This document shows positions 24,017-32,601 of a stretch of DNA of 37,139 nt, one piece after another; the first letter of the stretch is position 1, and the number at the start of each line of letters is the position of its first letter. Below the pieces are notes generated by a model. That model had not been told where the DNA came from. It saw only the letters and a list, made by a program, of their open reading frames with translations, and made no database searches. This DNA comes from Hymenobacter rubidus (GTDB taxonomy: Bacteria; Bacteroidota; Bacteroidia; Cytophagales; Hymenobacteraceae). The DNA is taken from assembly GCF_016734815.1 (NCBI RefSeq), contig NZ_JAERQF010000047.1:1-37139 (forward strand), read 5' to 3'. Position numbers and translations under genes: made by a program.

Positions 24017-24433
24017 ATGAAACCCTTAGCTCCCCTTTCACCATTACCAAAACCCCAGTGGTGGGCCATCCTGCTGAGCCTGACCGTGGCTTCCGCCGGG
24101 TGGGGCGCCGAACTGGGCGCTTGGCGCCATGCCGACCTGGTAGTGGTGATTGGTACGGGAATGGTGCTGGCCTCCGTCACGCTGGCGTTGCGGCGCCTGG
24201 CGCGGCAAGTGGGGCTGCCCATTGTGGGGCCGCTGTGCCTGCTGGGGGCGGCCCTGCTGCTGCTGGTGCTGGAACCGCTGTGCCGGAACCTCGCTCCGCC
24301 TATTAGCCTGCTGTTGCGTCCGCTGGGCGAAACGGCAGCGGCGCTGAGCGTGATTTGGCTGCTCGTCAACCTGAACAATGTTCTGGTTCCGAAAGCCCCG
24401 GCGCTAAAGAAAGCCGCGCCCGCCGCCGTTTAA
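24017..24433 (+). CDS. Hypothetical membrane protein with about four helices
   Basis: The 138-residue product starts at ATG 24017 and has hydrophobic stretches at about residues 16-33, 40-58, 67-86 and 103-121. The tail is Ala/Lys/Pro-rich. No family is recognised and it has no obvious operon partner. A terminator follows at 24525. Confidence 0.65.
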   Translation: MKPLAPLSPLPKPQWWAILLSLTVASAGWGAELGAWRHADLVVVIGTGMVLASVTLALRRLARQVGLPIVGPLCLLGAALLLLVLEPLCRNLAPPISLLLRPLGETAAALSVIWLLVNLNNVLVPKAPALKKAAPAAV

Positions 24434-24524
24434 TGGCTCCGCCGCCCTCCCAGTCTACCGCTATGGGCCGCAAAAGCGAGACATTGGCAGTGACGCTGGC
24501 CTTTGTCAGCTGCTGATTTTGTAG

Positions 24525-24556
24525 AAAGCCTGCTGTTGTTGACGGCGGGCTTTTTT
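24525..24556 (+). terminator. Terminator after the small membrane protein gene
   Basis: AAAGCCTGC pairs with GGCGGGCTTT (one T-G wobble) and is followed by TTTTTT. It separates the small membrane protein gene from the monooxygenase. Confidence 0.65.
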
Positions 24557-24682
24557 GCGTTTGCCGGCCGGTGGGTTGTATCGCATTACTGCGCTTTGGC
24601 CCTGCTACTGCTGCATATTGGCCGCGGCAGCCCTAGCTTTAGCGCTGGTACGAAGCCGGTTGGTTTCCTGACGCGCGTTTTC

Positions 24683-25825
24683 ATGCAAGCACCGGGCCTT
24701 ATCATTGGGGGTGGCATTGCCGGACTCACGGCGGCAGTGGCTTTGCAGCAGCAGGGCCTGGCGGTGAACGTCTGCGAAGCAGCCCCGCAAATTCTGCCGC
24801 TGGGCGCCGGTATCTGGATGGCGCCCAACGCCATGCAGGTGTTTCATCGGCTGGGCCTGGCCGAAAAAATAAACGCGGCCGGCGTACCGCTGCGCAATAT
24901 TCAGATTGTGGACGCCCGGATGCGGCCCCTGTTGCGGACCAATCAGGAGCGTATCCGGCGGGAGTTTGGCTACACTACCACGGCCATCAAGCGGGCCCAC
25001 TTACAGGCGCTGCTGCTGGCCGAGCTTGCCCCGACCACCGTGCTACTCGCCAAAGAGCACACGGTGCTTGCCGACACGCCAGCCGGCGTTGCGGCGGCTT
25101 TTGCCGATGGCAGCCGCGCCGAAGCGGGATTTATGCTGGCGGCCGATGGCATCCATTCGCCCATTCGCACGCAGTTGTTTCCCGGCGTTCGGTTTGCCGG
25201 CACGGGGCACGTGGTGTGGCGGGGCATTTCGGCCATTCAACTGGCGGAGGCTTACAAGCAGTCTATTATGGAAGCGTGGGGTGAAGGCGTGCGCTTTGGG
25301 TTTTCGGAAGTAGCCGATGGGCTGGTTGACTGGTTTGTGGTGGTAAAAGCGCCTCTCGTCACCGAAAGTCATCAGGGGTTGAAAGCCCGGCTACAAGCGG
25401 TATTCAGTCGTTTTGCCTACCCGATACCGGCCATTCTGGAAGCGGCCGACGAAGCCCGCATTATCCGCAACGAAATCACCGATTTTGACCCCATTCCGCA
25501 GTGGAGCCGCGGCAAGGTGTGCTTGATTGGCGATGCCGCGCACGCCTCTACGCCCTACCTGGGCCAGGGCGGCTGCCAGGCGGTGGAGGATGCCTACGCG
25601 GTGGCCCAATGCCTGCGCCGCGAACCCACGCCCGAACTAGCTTTTGCCGCCCTGCACCGCCTGCGCCACGCCAAGGCCACCCACATTGTAAAAACGTCTC
25701 GCCTGATGGGCCGCGCGGGCTACCTCACCGGCGGGGCCGGTGCCGTGCGCAATTTCCTGATGCGCGCGGCGCCGGCGGCGCTCATCGAGCGGCAGTTCCG
25801 GCAGGTATATGCGCTGAATTATTGA
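24683..25825 (+). CDS. FAD-dependent monooxygenase (PHBH-type hydroxylase)
   Basis: The product is 380 residues from ATG 24683, directly before the Rossmann motif; the frame runs back to 24503, but that part overlaps the terminator and is not protein-like. Class A flavoprotein monooxygenase hallmarks are present: GGGIAG (9-14), the DG motif LAADGIHSP (152-160) and the GD motif CLIGDAAHAST (280-290), then GQGGCQAVEDA. Such enzymes hydroxylate or epoxidise small hydrophobic or aromatic molecules with NAD(P)H and O2. The substrate is unknown. It ends tail-to-tail with a 7-base overlap on the hydrolase gene. Confidence 0.9.
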   Translation: MQAPGLIIGGGIAGLTAAVALQQQGLAVNVCEAAPQILPLGAGIWMAPNAMQVFHRLGLAEKINAAGVPLRNIQIVDARMRPLLRTNQERIRREFGYTTTAIKRAHLQALLLAELAPTTVLLAKEHTVLADTPAGVAAAFADGSRAEAGFMLAADGIHSPIRTQLFPGVRFAGTGHVVWRGISAIQLAEAYKQSIMEAWGEGVRFGFSEVADGLVDWFVVVKAPLVTESHQGLKARLQAVFSRFAYPIPAILEAADEARIIRNEITDFDPIPQWSRGKVCLIGDAAHASTPYLGQGGCQAVEDAYAVAQCLRREPTPELAFAALHRLRHAKATHIVKTSRLMGRAGYLTGGAGAVRNFLMRAAPAALIERQFRQVYALNY

Positions 25826-26637
25826 ATGGTTTGGTAGAACGACCGGACGTGAGCCGCGACTTCGGCCGGCTGGGCTACCACCATCCAATGGTCGGCTTTG
25901 GGAACGATGGCCAGTTGGGCATGGGGCAGTTGCGCGCACAGCCAATGGGCATGCGCGACGGGAAAATGCTTGTCCTGCCCGGCCCACAGAACCAGCACCG
26001 GGCAGGTTATTTGCCGGTACCGCTCCGGCAGGCGCGGCAGCTGCGCCTCGTAGCCCGCACACATCCGGACGATAAACTGCCGAACGGCAGGCTGGCGAAA
26101 CGTCGCCCACATGTCGTCGTACTCAGCCGGCGTCAGGCGGGCCCCGAACGGCAAAAAGGTGTGCAGCGCCCGCCAGAAAATGAGGCGCGGGAAATGCTGC
26201 AACAGCAGCTTGTTGACCCCGAAGCGGCGCAGCCAGGTTATTTCCCAGGACGTTTCGGCATCGGCGCTGAGCAGCGAGTTCATGACCACCACGCTGCGCA
26301 CCCGCGTGGGGTACTCGGCGGCGAACACCAGCGCCGGCTGCCCGCCCATGTCCTGGCCAATGAGGTGCACCTTATCCAGCTGCCAATCATCGAGCAGCTG
26401 CAGCAAATGCCTGGCCATGAGCAGCGGCGTGGCCCCGCCCGGCCAGGCCGCGCTGTGGCCCATGCCGGGCCAGTCGAAGGCAATGACGTGTTTATCTGCC
26501 GCAAGCGCGGGCGCAAAGCGGGCAAATACCTGAAGGTTTTCGGGGTAGCCGTGCAGCAGCACCACGGCCTCGCCCTGGCCCAGCCGCGCCACGCGCAAAG
26601 GCTGGCCGTAGTGCTGCTCTAGTTGCGTGCTAAGCAT
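25819..26637 (-). CDS. Alpha/beta hydrolase with Asp nucleophile (epoxide hydrolase/dehalogenase-like)
   Basis: The product has 272 residues. HGYPE (29-33) is the oxyanion motif typical of epoxide hydrolases and dehalogenases. The elbow GQDMGG (94-99) puts Asp96 at the nucleophile position; Asp222 (AGQDKHF) and His250 (ADHW) complete a triad. A cap domain lies between. An Asp nucleophile fits epoxide hydrolysis or carbon-halogen cleavage rather than ester hydrolysis. The start overlaps the stop of the upstream desaturase gene by 8 bases, so the two are probably translationally coupled. Confidence 0.88.
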   Translation of the reverse strand: MLSTQLEQHYGQPLRVARLGQGEAVVLLHGYPENLQVFARFAPALAADKHVIAFDWPGMGHSAAWPGGATPLLMARHLLQLLDDWQLDKVHLIGQDMGGQPALVFAAEYPTRVRSVVVMNSLLSADAETSWEITWLRRFGVNKLLLQHFPRLIFWRALHTFLPFGARLTPAEYDDMWATFRQPAVRQFIVRMCAGYEAQLPRLPERYRQITCPVLVLWAGQDKHFPVAHAHWLCAQLPHAQLAIVPKADHWMVVAQPAEVAAHVRSFYQTIQ

Positions 26638-28054
26638 GGGCCGGAAAATCCTGGGCCAGGCAGTTGGCCGCCAGCACCCCCGAAATAGCGCAGAAACTCA
26701 CCCACTGCCCCGGATGAGTAGAACTGCCCGCTAGATACAGCCCGCGCACCCACGGGCTGCGGTGGGCAATTCGGCCCTTAATCATGAAGCGGGCCGTCAT
26801 CACCGGGTTCATGCTGTCGTGATAGAGCGTGTAGTCGCGGCCCCACTCGAAGGTGGTGCGCTTGTGCAGCACCCGGTAGCCCGCCAGCCCTTCCTGCCAC
26901 CACGGGTCGGCCAGCAGCTCGTCCATCAGCTGTTGCTGGCCCTCGGGGCCCAGGGCGGCAGCCGTGGCGTGGCCGAGGGGCGCAATGAGGCGGGCGGGGT
27001 ACCAGCCGTTTTGCGCCAGACTGGGTTCCAGCAGGCCTGGCTGCACAAAAGCGGTGCAGCCCGTGCCATTTAGCTTGAAGCGGATGTAGTAGGGCGGCCG
27101 GCAACCTTGCACAGCCAGGTACACGCACACGCCCGGCGACTGCAGTGGCAGCTGCGCCAGGGTTGCTTTTGTAGTAGGCGGAAAATTCTCGACCAGCTCC
27201 GCATACGTCCCAATGCCGCTGGAATTGGAAATAATGGCTTCGGCCGGCAGGAATTCGCCACCGGCCGTTTCGACTCCGGTGACGGCTTTGTTGGCGGTGC
27301 GAATGGCGACCACCTTGGTACCGTAGCGGATGTGCACGCCGGCAGCCAGGGCCTCGGCTTCCAGCAGCGCGGCAATGGCGCGCATGCCGCCTTCGGGATA
27401 ATAGGCCCCGACGTGGTGGAACAAGCCGGGCACGAAAGCCATGGGACTGGGCGCCTGCGCCACCGGCTGCCCGGCCACGTGCGTCCAGATGCTGATGCCC
27501 TTGCGCAATGGCAGCGGCAGGCCCGAGCTTTTCAGCACCGAATCGAGTGAGCTGAGCAGAAAAGGCACGTAGCGCAGGGAGCCCGTGCGCAGCACATCCC
27601 ACACGTTGGGCTGGCTTTTGAAGGTGAACGGTTTTAGGTGTTGGTGAATGGCAAACGTGCGCTCGACCAGCGCCCGGTACCGCGGCCCGCTGCCGGGGTA
27701 GTCGCTTTCGAACCGGGCCGCGGTGTCGGTCAGGCTGTGGTCGAAGGCCGTGGTGCCGCCGTCCTCGTGCAGCACGTGGTACACAGCAGCAATTGGCTTC
27801 AACTTCAAAGATTCTGAAGGAATGCCAAGCTGCTGAAATGCCCAGTCCAGGCCCGGTTTATCCAGCAAAATATAGGGGCCGGCATCGAACGAGAAGCCGC
27901 CCACCTGCATGCCCGAGGCCAGGCCGCCGCCGGCCTCCCGTGCCTCCAGTATTTGCACCCGGTAGCCCAGCTTTGCCAGCCGAATGCCCGCGCTCAGCCC
28001 ACCTACTCCGGCCCCAATAATGAGAATGGTACGCGGTGCGGCGTGGGTTGGCAT
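26630..28054 (-). CDS. CrtI-like phytoene desaturase-family FAD oxidoreductase
   Basis: The product has 474 residues. IIGAGVGGLSAGIRLAKLG near the N-terminus (dinucleotide motif GAGVGG at 14-19) and GLYLAGSSTHPG near the C-terminus are hallmarks of carotenoid desaturases and related isomerases and oxidases. Asp/Gly-rich spacing (SFDAGPYILL) fits as well. It may act on a carotenoid or other isoprenoid, but the family is broad and no phytoene synthase is in the window. It is coupled to the downstream hydrolase by an 8-base overlap. A REP-like palindrome lies upstream. Confidence 0.85.
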   Translation of the reverse strand: MPTHAAPRTILIIGAGVGGLSAGIRLAKLGYRVQILEAREAGGGLASGMQVGGFSFDAGPYILLDKPGLDWAFQQLGIPSESLKLKPIAAVYHVLHEDGGTTAFDHSLTDTAARFESDYPGSGPRYRALVERTFAIHQHLKPFTFKSQPNVWDVLRTGSLRYVPFLLSSLDSVLKSSGLPLPLRKGISIWTHVAGQPVAQAPSPMAFVPGLFHHVGAYYPEGGMRAIAALLEAEALAAGVHIRYGTKVVAIRTANKAVTGVETAGGEFLPAEAIISNSSGIGTYAELVENFPPTTKATLAQLPLQSPGVCVYLAVQGCRPPYYIRFKLNGTGCTAFVQPGLLEPSLAQNGWYPARLIAPLGHATAAALGPEGQQQLMDELLADPWWQEGLAGYRVLHKRTTFEWGRDYTLYHDSMNPVMTARFMIKGRIAHRSPWVRGLYLAGSSTHPGQWVSFCAISGVLAANCLAQDFPAHA

Positions 28055-28109
28055 GTTGTGGGGAACAGGTTCAGGGTAGCAACAGTGTCCTTTCTAACAA
28101 GGTGTAGGC

Positions 28110-28227
28110 AAAGCACCATAGAACGTCATGCTGAGCGCAGTCGAAGCATCTCTACTGCGAGAGTAATCATTTACTGCTGCGGTAGAGATGCTTCGACTGC
28201 GCTCAGCATGACGTTCTATGGTGCTTT
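28110..28227. repeat. REP-like perfect palindromic element
   Basis: Arms 28110-28155 and 28182-28227 are perfect reverse complements over 46 bp, with a 26-base loop. The inner half carries the shared core (AGAGATGCTTCGACTGCGCT, then CAGCATGACG). The outer 15 or so bases (AAAGCACCATAGAAC) are not found in the other elements. It lies between the GGGP synthase stop and the desaturase start. Confidence 0.95.
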
Positions 28228-28263
28228 CATCAAATTTCCTCACACACTTTAAGGTACGAATGC

Positions 28264-29049
28264 TTACTCCGCCACCTGCCGGGCGTGCGTCAGCCCGTTG
28301 AACGAGGCCACCACGCCGGCCACTTCGGCCAGGAATTCTGGCTCGGCTTCGATGTGGTTGCCGACCACGACCACATCGGCCCCGGCGGCCAGGGCGGCGT
28401 ACACTTTTTCGCCGGTGTTCAGGCCGCCGCCCACGATGATGGGCGTGCTCACGGCTTCGCGCACGGCCGCAATCATAGCGCCCGATACCGGGTGCTGAGC
28501 CCCACTGCCGCCGTCGAGGTACATCAGCTTCAGGCCCAGCTGCTCGCCGGCCATGGCGGTGCAGGCCGCAATGCCGGGCTTGTTGTGCGGGAGCGGCGTG
28601 GTGCCACTCATGTAGGAAGCCGTGGTGGGCCGGCCCGAATCGACCAGCATGTAGCCCGTTGAAAGCAGCTGCAAGCCGCTGGCCCGCAGGCGCGGCGCGG
28701 CCACCACGTGCTGGCCAATCAAAAAATCAGGGTTGCGGCCCGAGATAAGCGAAAGCAGCAGCACGCCATCGGCGGGGCCATCGAGGTGCAGGCTATGGCT
28801 CGGAAACAGCAACACGGGCACGGTGGAGTGCTCTTTTATTAACGCAATGAGGGCAGCCTGGTGCGCGCTTAGCACCAGGCTGCCCCCCACGAAAAAGTAA
28901 TCGACCGGATGAGCCTGGCTCAGGCGCAGCAGGTGCAACAGGCTGGTTTCATCCAGGTTATCGGGGTCGAGCAATACGGCCAGCGCCTTGCGGCCGTGCT
29001 GCTGACGAGTGCGCAGCGCGTCATAAAGACTGGGGTTGGGTTGACGCAT
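28264..29049 (-). CDS. Geranylgeranylglyceryl/heptaprenylglyceryl phosphate synthase
   Basis: The product is 261 residues from ATG 29049; sequence further upstream belongs to the preceding gene. The enzyme joins a polyprenyl diphosphate to glycerol-1-phosphate, the first ether-lipid step. Family motifs are in order: LLDPD (27-30), YFFVGGS (51-57), SLISGRNPDFLIGQH (100-114), STGYMLVDSG (130-139), YLDGGSGA (177-184), GGGLNT (208-212) and VVGNHIE (228-234). Group II members occur in Bacteroidota; their final lipid is not established. It overlaps the upstream gene by 29 bases, in an operon with the two membrane-protein genes. Confidence 0.92.
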   Translation of the reverse strand: MRQPNPSLYDALRTRQQHGRKALAVLLDPDNLDETSLLHLLRLSQAHPVDYFFVGGSLVLSAHQAALIALIKEHSTVPVLLFPSHSLHLDGPADGVLLLSLISGRNPDFLIGQHVVAAPRLRASGLQLLSTGYMLVDSGRPTTASYMSGTTPLPHNKPGIAACTAMAGEQLGLKLMYLDGGSGAQHPVSGAMIAAVREAVSTPIIVGGGLNTGEKVYAALAAGADVVVVGNHIEAEPEFLAEVAGVVASFNGLTHARQVAE

Positions 29050-29860
29050 CCGAGGAGACAGAAGTTGCAGACGAGGCGGCGGGAGAATAGCCAGCGGCGG
29101 CAGCAGCCTGACCGGTGGGCGTCGCAAGGTCGGCATTTTTGTCGGCCGGGAAAAACTCACCCACTTTTTTCGTCACCAAAGCCAGCGCCACGGCGGCCAC
29201 CTGGCCCACCAACACCTTGCCGGTATCGGACTGCAAAAAGGACTGCAGCACCGCACCAATCATGCGCGAGCGGGAGTTGGCGGCACTAACGACGGGCGTT
29301 TCATCGCCGTCGAACGCGTGCGAGGCGGGCAGCCGACGGCTGTCGTCGTAGGGCAAGTCCTGGAAGGGGTCTTCCTCGAATTCATCCGGCGCAAAGCTGC
29401 GATGCGCGGGCTCGTGGTAGCTGGCCATGGCCGGCTCGTCCGAAGCGTAGGTTGCTTTTGAGCCAAAACCAAGGTCATCGGATTCGTGGGTGTGCTCGTG
29501 GTGCTCCACGAATGCCGCGGCCGAATCGGCCGCTGATTTTACCAAGGCACCCACGCCCCGCTCGTCGTCATGGGCCGCAAAGCTGCTGCCAAAGCCGTTG
29601 TCGTAGTCCGCTTCGTCGTTTTCGGGGTTGTGGCGGCGCTTGGAGCGGCCTTTGTGCTTCTTGCCTTTGCCACCAAACGCTTTGGTGATAAGCCAGATGC
29701 CGCCCGCCAGCCCCACGCCCACCAAGGCAATTTTGCCCACCGTGGCCGACTGTTCTTTGATGTGCTCCACGTCGCCGCGCAGGGCCCGCTCGTACTCAAG
29801 CTTTTTGCGTTCGAGAAATTCTTTTTCCTCGTCGAATAGGGGATTTTGCAACTCACTCAT
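29021..29860 (-). CDS. Hypothetical membrane-anchored protein, middle gene of GGGP synthase operon
   Basis: The product has 279 residues. Residues 10-40 are charged and helical (probable coiled coil), followed by one membrane segment (KIALVGVGLAGGIWLITKAFGG) and a Lys/Arg patch. A long acidic, His-rich and disordered stretch leads to a second hydrophobic helix (VLVGQVAAVALALVT). The layout resembles YtxH-type envelope proteins, but I cannot name a family. Six bases separate it from the holin-like gene, and it overlaps the GGGP synthase start. Confidence 0.7.
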   Translation of the reverse strand: MSELQNPLFDEEKEFLERKKLEYERALRGDVEHIKEQSATVGKIALVGVGLAGGIWLITKAFGGKGKKHKGRSKRRHNPENDEADYDNGFGSSFAAHDDERGVGALVKSAADSAAAFVEHHEHTHESDDLGFGSKATYASDEPAMASYHEPAHRSFAPDEFEEDPFQDLPYDDSRRLPASHAFDGDETPVVSAANSRSRMIGAVLQSFLQSDTGKVLVGQVAAVALALVTKKVGEFFPADKNADLATPTGQAAAAAGYSPAASSATSVSSDASTQPQSL

Positions 29861-29866
29861 GGCGGG

Positions 29867-30244
29867 TTATGCTTGGCGTTTGTCGGATTTATAAATGGTG
29901 TCTTTGAGCGCCTTGTTGGCCAGCCCCTGGAACGCGGCTTTGTCGACGCCTACCAGCACGAGCACCAGGAGCACCAGGTAGAAGCCGGCCACAACGCCAA
30001 AGCCCCAGTAAGGGCTGTCGAGCGCCGAATTCAGGGCCAGGCCCGCAAATACACTCAGGAAAATAACAAACATGAGCCCCAGCATGGCCAGCGTGACGCC
30101 GTGCACGGTGCTGACAAAAATGGACGACACTTTTTGCTGGATTTCCAGCCGCACCAGGTCAATGCGGGTGTCGAGGTAGCCGGTGAGGTTGCCAATCAGG
30201 CTGTCGTTGCGGGGTGTTTTGGAGGTGTCGTCGTCGGTGACCAT
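29867..30244 (-). CDS. Phage-holin-family-like membrane protein
   Basis: The product is 125 residues from ATG 30244; a TTG three codons earlier is also in frame. An amphipathic N-terminal helix (LTGYLDTRIDLVRLEIQQKV) precedes two membrane helices, with a hairpin between and a basic end. This matches the Phage_holin_3_6 / YqjE group of bacterial membrane proteins, which despite the name are not lytic. It opens a three-gene minus-strand operon. Confidence 0.75.
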   Translation of the reverse strand: MVTDDDTSKTPRNDSLIGNLTGYLDTRIDLVRLEIQQKVSSIFVSTVHGVTLAMLGLMFVIFLSVFAGLALNSALDSPYWGFGVVAGFYLVLLVLVLVGVDKAAFQGLANKALKDTIYKSDKRQA

Positions 30245-30391
30245 ACGGCGCAAAAAATGGGGTGGCGAAGAATAGAAAGTCGGTGCAAAAGCCCAGCTTA
30301 GCAGGAAAATATGCGCTGGGGTGCGCCGGTTCTACGGAAATTTTCGGCGCATGGCTGACTTTTGTGTGGTCCTTTGTGTTTGCCGCGTAGC

Positions 30392-31531
30392 GTGAGTCCG
30401 AATCATTACCAAGTCCTTGGCGTGCCGCCCACTGCCCCGGCCGCCGATATCAAGCGCGCCTACCGGCAACTCGTGGTGCAATATCATCCCGATAAGCACG
30501 GCGGCGATGTGCGCTTCGAAGACCAGTTCAAGGCCGTGGCCGCGGCCTACCACGTGCTGGGCGACCCCGGCCGCCGGGCTACCTATGATTTTCAGCTGGC
30601 CCAAACGGCCCGCCGCTTCGACGAAGAGCGGCGCCGCCAGCAGCAACGGCCCGCGACTCAGCACGTGTACGGGGTGCCTATGCCCGCGCCCGCGCCGCTG
30701 CGCACCCGCCCGCCCGCCGGCAGCCGCGAGCGGCATTACCAGCGCATTCCGCGCCAGCAGGTGCGGTTCAACCGCCGCGACTGGACCCTGACGCTGCTGC
30801 TGCTGCTGGGCATTGTCATTTTTTCGCTGGCCGTGAAAGTGACCATGGACCGCGTTTCGGCCAACAGCAACTACCGGGATGGCCTGCGCGCCTACGGCCA
30901 GGGGCAGTGGTCGGCCGCTTACAGCTACTTCGACGAGACCCTGCACTTCCGGCCCGACTATGGTCCCGCATTGCGCCGCCACGGCGAGCTGGAACTGCTG
31001 CTCAACCACGACCCACGAGCCGCTCGCGCCGATTTTCAGGCGGCCCTGCTGCAGCCCCAGTCGCGCCGCGTGGCCGCCGACCTGCTTTATTTCCTGGGTA
31101 GCGCCGAAAGCCAGCTGGCCCGCCCAACAGCGGCCGACCTCAGCTATTCGCGTGCATTAGCGCTCGATAGCAGCCACGCGGCTGCCTACCTGGCCCGCGG
31201 CGAAACCCGCCTGCTCGCCCTGCGCCGGCCCGCCCCGGCCGTGACCGATTTCACCGCAGGCCTGGCCCAGCGCCGCCGCGCCGCCGCGCCCACTCCCTGG
31301 CACTACGTGCAGCTGCGGGGCCTGGCCTTCGCCACCCTGGGCCGCTACGCCGATGCCCGCGCCGATTATTTTACCGTGCTGCGGGCCAATCCCAGGGATG
31401 GCCGCACCCACTTTCTGCTCGGTCGCCTGGCGGCCCGCACCGGCGACTCCACGGCCGCCTGCGAGTTTTATCGCCGCGCCGTGGACCTGGGCTATGAATA
31501 CGCCCGCACCGCCCAGGAAGCTTGCCACTGA
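30392..31531 (+). CDS. Membrane-anchored J-domain protein with TPR-like C-terminus
   Basis: The product is 379 residues from the GTG at 30392; no in-frame ATG suits. Residues 3-65 are a J domain with HPD at 32-34 (VVQYHPDKHGGD) and YHVLGDPGRRATYD. J domains stimulate DnaK. A basic Arg/Gln linker leads to one membrane helix (about 131-150, TLLLLLGIVIFSL), and residues 160-375 are TPR-like repeats. The J domain should sit in the cytoplasm and the repeats in the periplasm. No DnaK gene is near, and it reads divergently from the holin-like gene. Confidence 0.88.
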   Translation: MSPNHYQVLGVPPTAPAADIKRAYRQLVVQYHPDKHGGDVRFEDQFKAVAAAYHVLGDPGRRATYDFQLAQTARRFDEERRRQQQRPATQHVYGVPMPAPAPLRTRPPAGSRERHYQRIPRQQVRFNRRDWTLTLLLLLGIVIFSLAVKVTMDRVSANSNYRDGLRAYGQGQWSAAYSYFDETLHFRPDYGPALRRHGELELLLNHDPRAARADFQAALLQPQSRRVAADLLYFLGSAESQLARPTAADLSYSRALALDSSHAAAYLARGETRLLALRRPAPAVTDFTAGLAQRRRAAAPTPWHYVQLRGLAFATLGRYADARADYFTVLRANPRDGRTHFLLGRLAARTGDSTAACEFYRRAVDLGYEYARTAQEACH

Positions 31532-31579
31532 CGACATGAGAGTGATGAGGCTTGTGTTTCTCTGCCTTTCAGTACACGT

Positions 31580-31724
31580 GCAGAAGTAACCATGTTTGGT
31601 TGCCCGGCCTGCTGAGCTTGTCGAAGCATCTCTACCTCAATACGAATTCAATCGAAGCAACGAAGCGGTAGAGATGCTTCGACTCCGCTCAGCAGGACGG
31701 GCAACCAAACATGGTTACTTCTGC
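31580..31724. repeat. REP-like palindromic element between convergent genes
   Basis: Arms 31580-31636 and 31667-31724 pair over about 57 bp with few differences, mostly one 2-base indel. The inner half carries the shared core (AGAGATGCTTCGACTCCGCT). The outer 26 bases (GCAGAAGTAACCATGTTTGG, then TTGCCC) are unique to this copy yet match between arms. It separates the J-domain gene from the fasciclin gene. Confidence 0.93.
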
Positions 31725-31737
31725 TTTTCTCTGCCTT

Positions 31738-31777
31738 CAAAACAAACAACCGCCGCCGGCCGGAGCCGACGGCGGTT
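31738..31777 (-). terminator. Terminator of the fasciclin gene
   Basis: AACCGCCG (31748-31755) pairs with CGGCGGTT (31770-31777) around a GC-rich loop that can pair further. On the minus strand it is followed by GTTTGTTTTG. It lies about 30 bases past the fasciclin stop. Confidence 0.6.
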
Positions 31778-31808
31778 GCCGCAGTTGTTATCAGTAGCTC
31801 AGAAAAGA

Positions 31809-32372
31809 CTACTTGGGCATCAGCACGGTATTCACGACGTGAATCACGCCGTTGCTTTGCAGCACGTCGGCAATGGTGACGGTCGAAACGCCGCCTTTCT
31901 CGTCTTTCAGCTCAATGGCTTTGCCTTTCATCATAGCCGTGAGGGTGCCGCCCTGTACGGTTTTGAGCGTAGCGCTGCCCTTACCGGCTTTGATGGCTTT
32001 GGCCAAGTCAGCCGACGTCATGCGGCCCGACACCACGTGGTAGGTCAGGATTTTGGTGAGCGTGGCCTTGTTCTCGGGCTTCACCAGGGTTTCAACCGTG
32101 CCAGCGGGCAGCTTGTTGAAAGCTTCGTTGGTGGGAGCAAATACGGTAAAAGGGCCGGCGCTTTGCAGCGTCTCTACCAGGCCCGCAGCTTTTACGGCGG
32201 CTACCAGCGTGGTGTGGTCTTTCGAGTTAACGGCGTTTTCCACGATGTTTTTCGTGGGGTACATGGGGGCGCCGCCTACCATGACGGTCTTGGTGGCCTG
32301 AGCCGAAACGGTGGTGGTAGCAGCAGCGCTAAACAGGGCAACGAAGGCGAGCGAAAACAGGGTCTTTTTCAT
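31809..32372 (-). CDS. Secreted fasciclin (FAS1) domain protein
   Basis: The 187-residue product has a signal peptide ending VSAQ (about residues 1-25) and one FAS1 domain at about 45-186. The two conserved FAS1 regions are clear: GPFTVFAPTNEAFNKLP and LTYHVVSG in the middle, and SNGVIHVVNTVLMP at the end. FAS1 proteins mediate adhesion or extracellular-matrix binding. It is a single-domain exported form, common in Bacteroidota. It is probably monocistronic. Confidence 0.93.
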   Translation of the reverse strand: MKKTLFSLAFVALFSAAATTTVSAQATKTVMVGGAPMYPTKNIVENAVNSKDHTTLVAAVKAAGLVETLQSAGPFTVFAPTNEAFNKLPAGTVETLVKPENKATLTKILTYHVVSGRMTSADLAKAIKAGKGSATLKTVQGGTLTAMMKGKAIELKDEKGGVSTVTIADVLQSNGVIHVVNTVLMPK

Positions 32373-32601
32373 CGGTATAGAGAAATGGTTAGATGTTTTG
32401 GATGATGACCCACCTACGCCACCAGGGAAGCGACTGGATTGCCTGGCGCATCATTCTTTCCTGAACCGTTCAATCCAACCCGTCAAGCTGAGCGCCGCGA
32501 ATACGCCCAGCACCGCTGAAGGACAGGGCCTAATCAGCCGGCAGCTGGCCTGCGAGTGCCGGCAAAAAAACTTCTCACTCACTCAAACTGGCGGCTCCTC
32601 T

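Noticed and set aside
29867..30244. Holin-like gene as evidence of a prophage
   Set aside because: No other phage gene is near, and this holin family is common in ordinary bacterial chromosomes.
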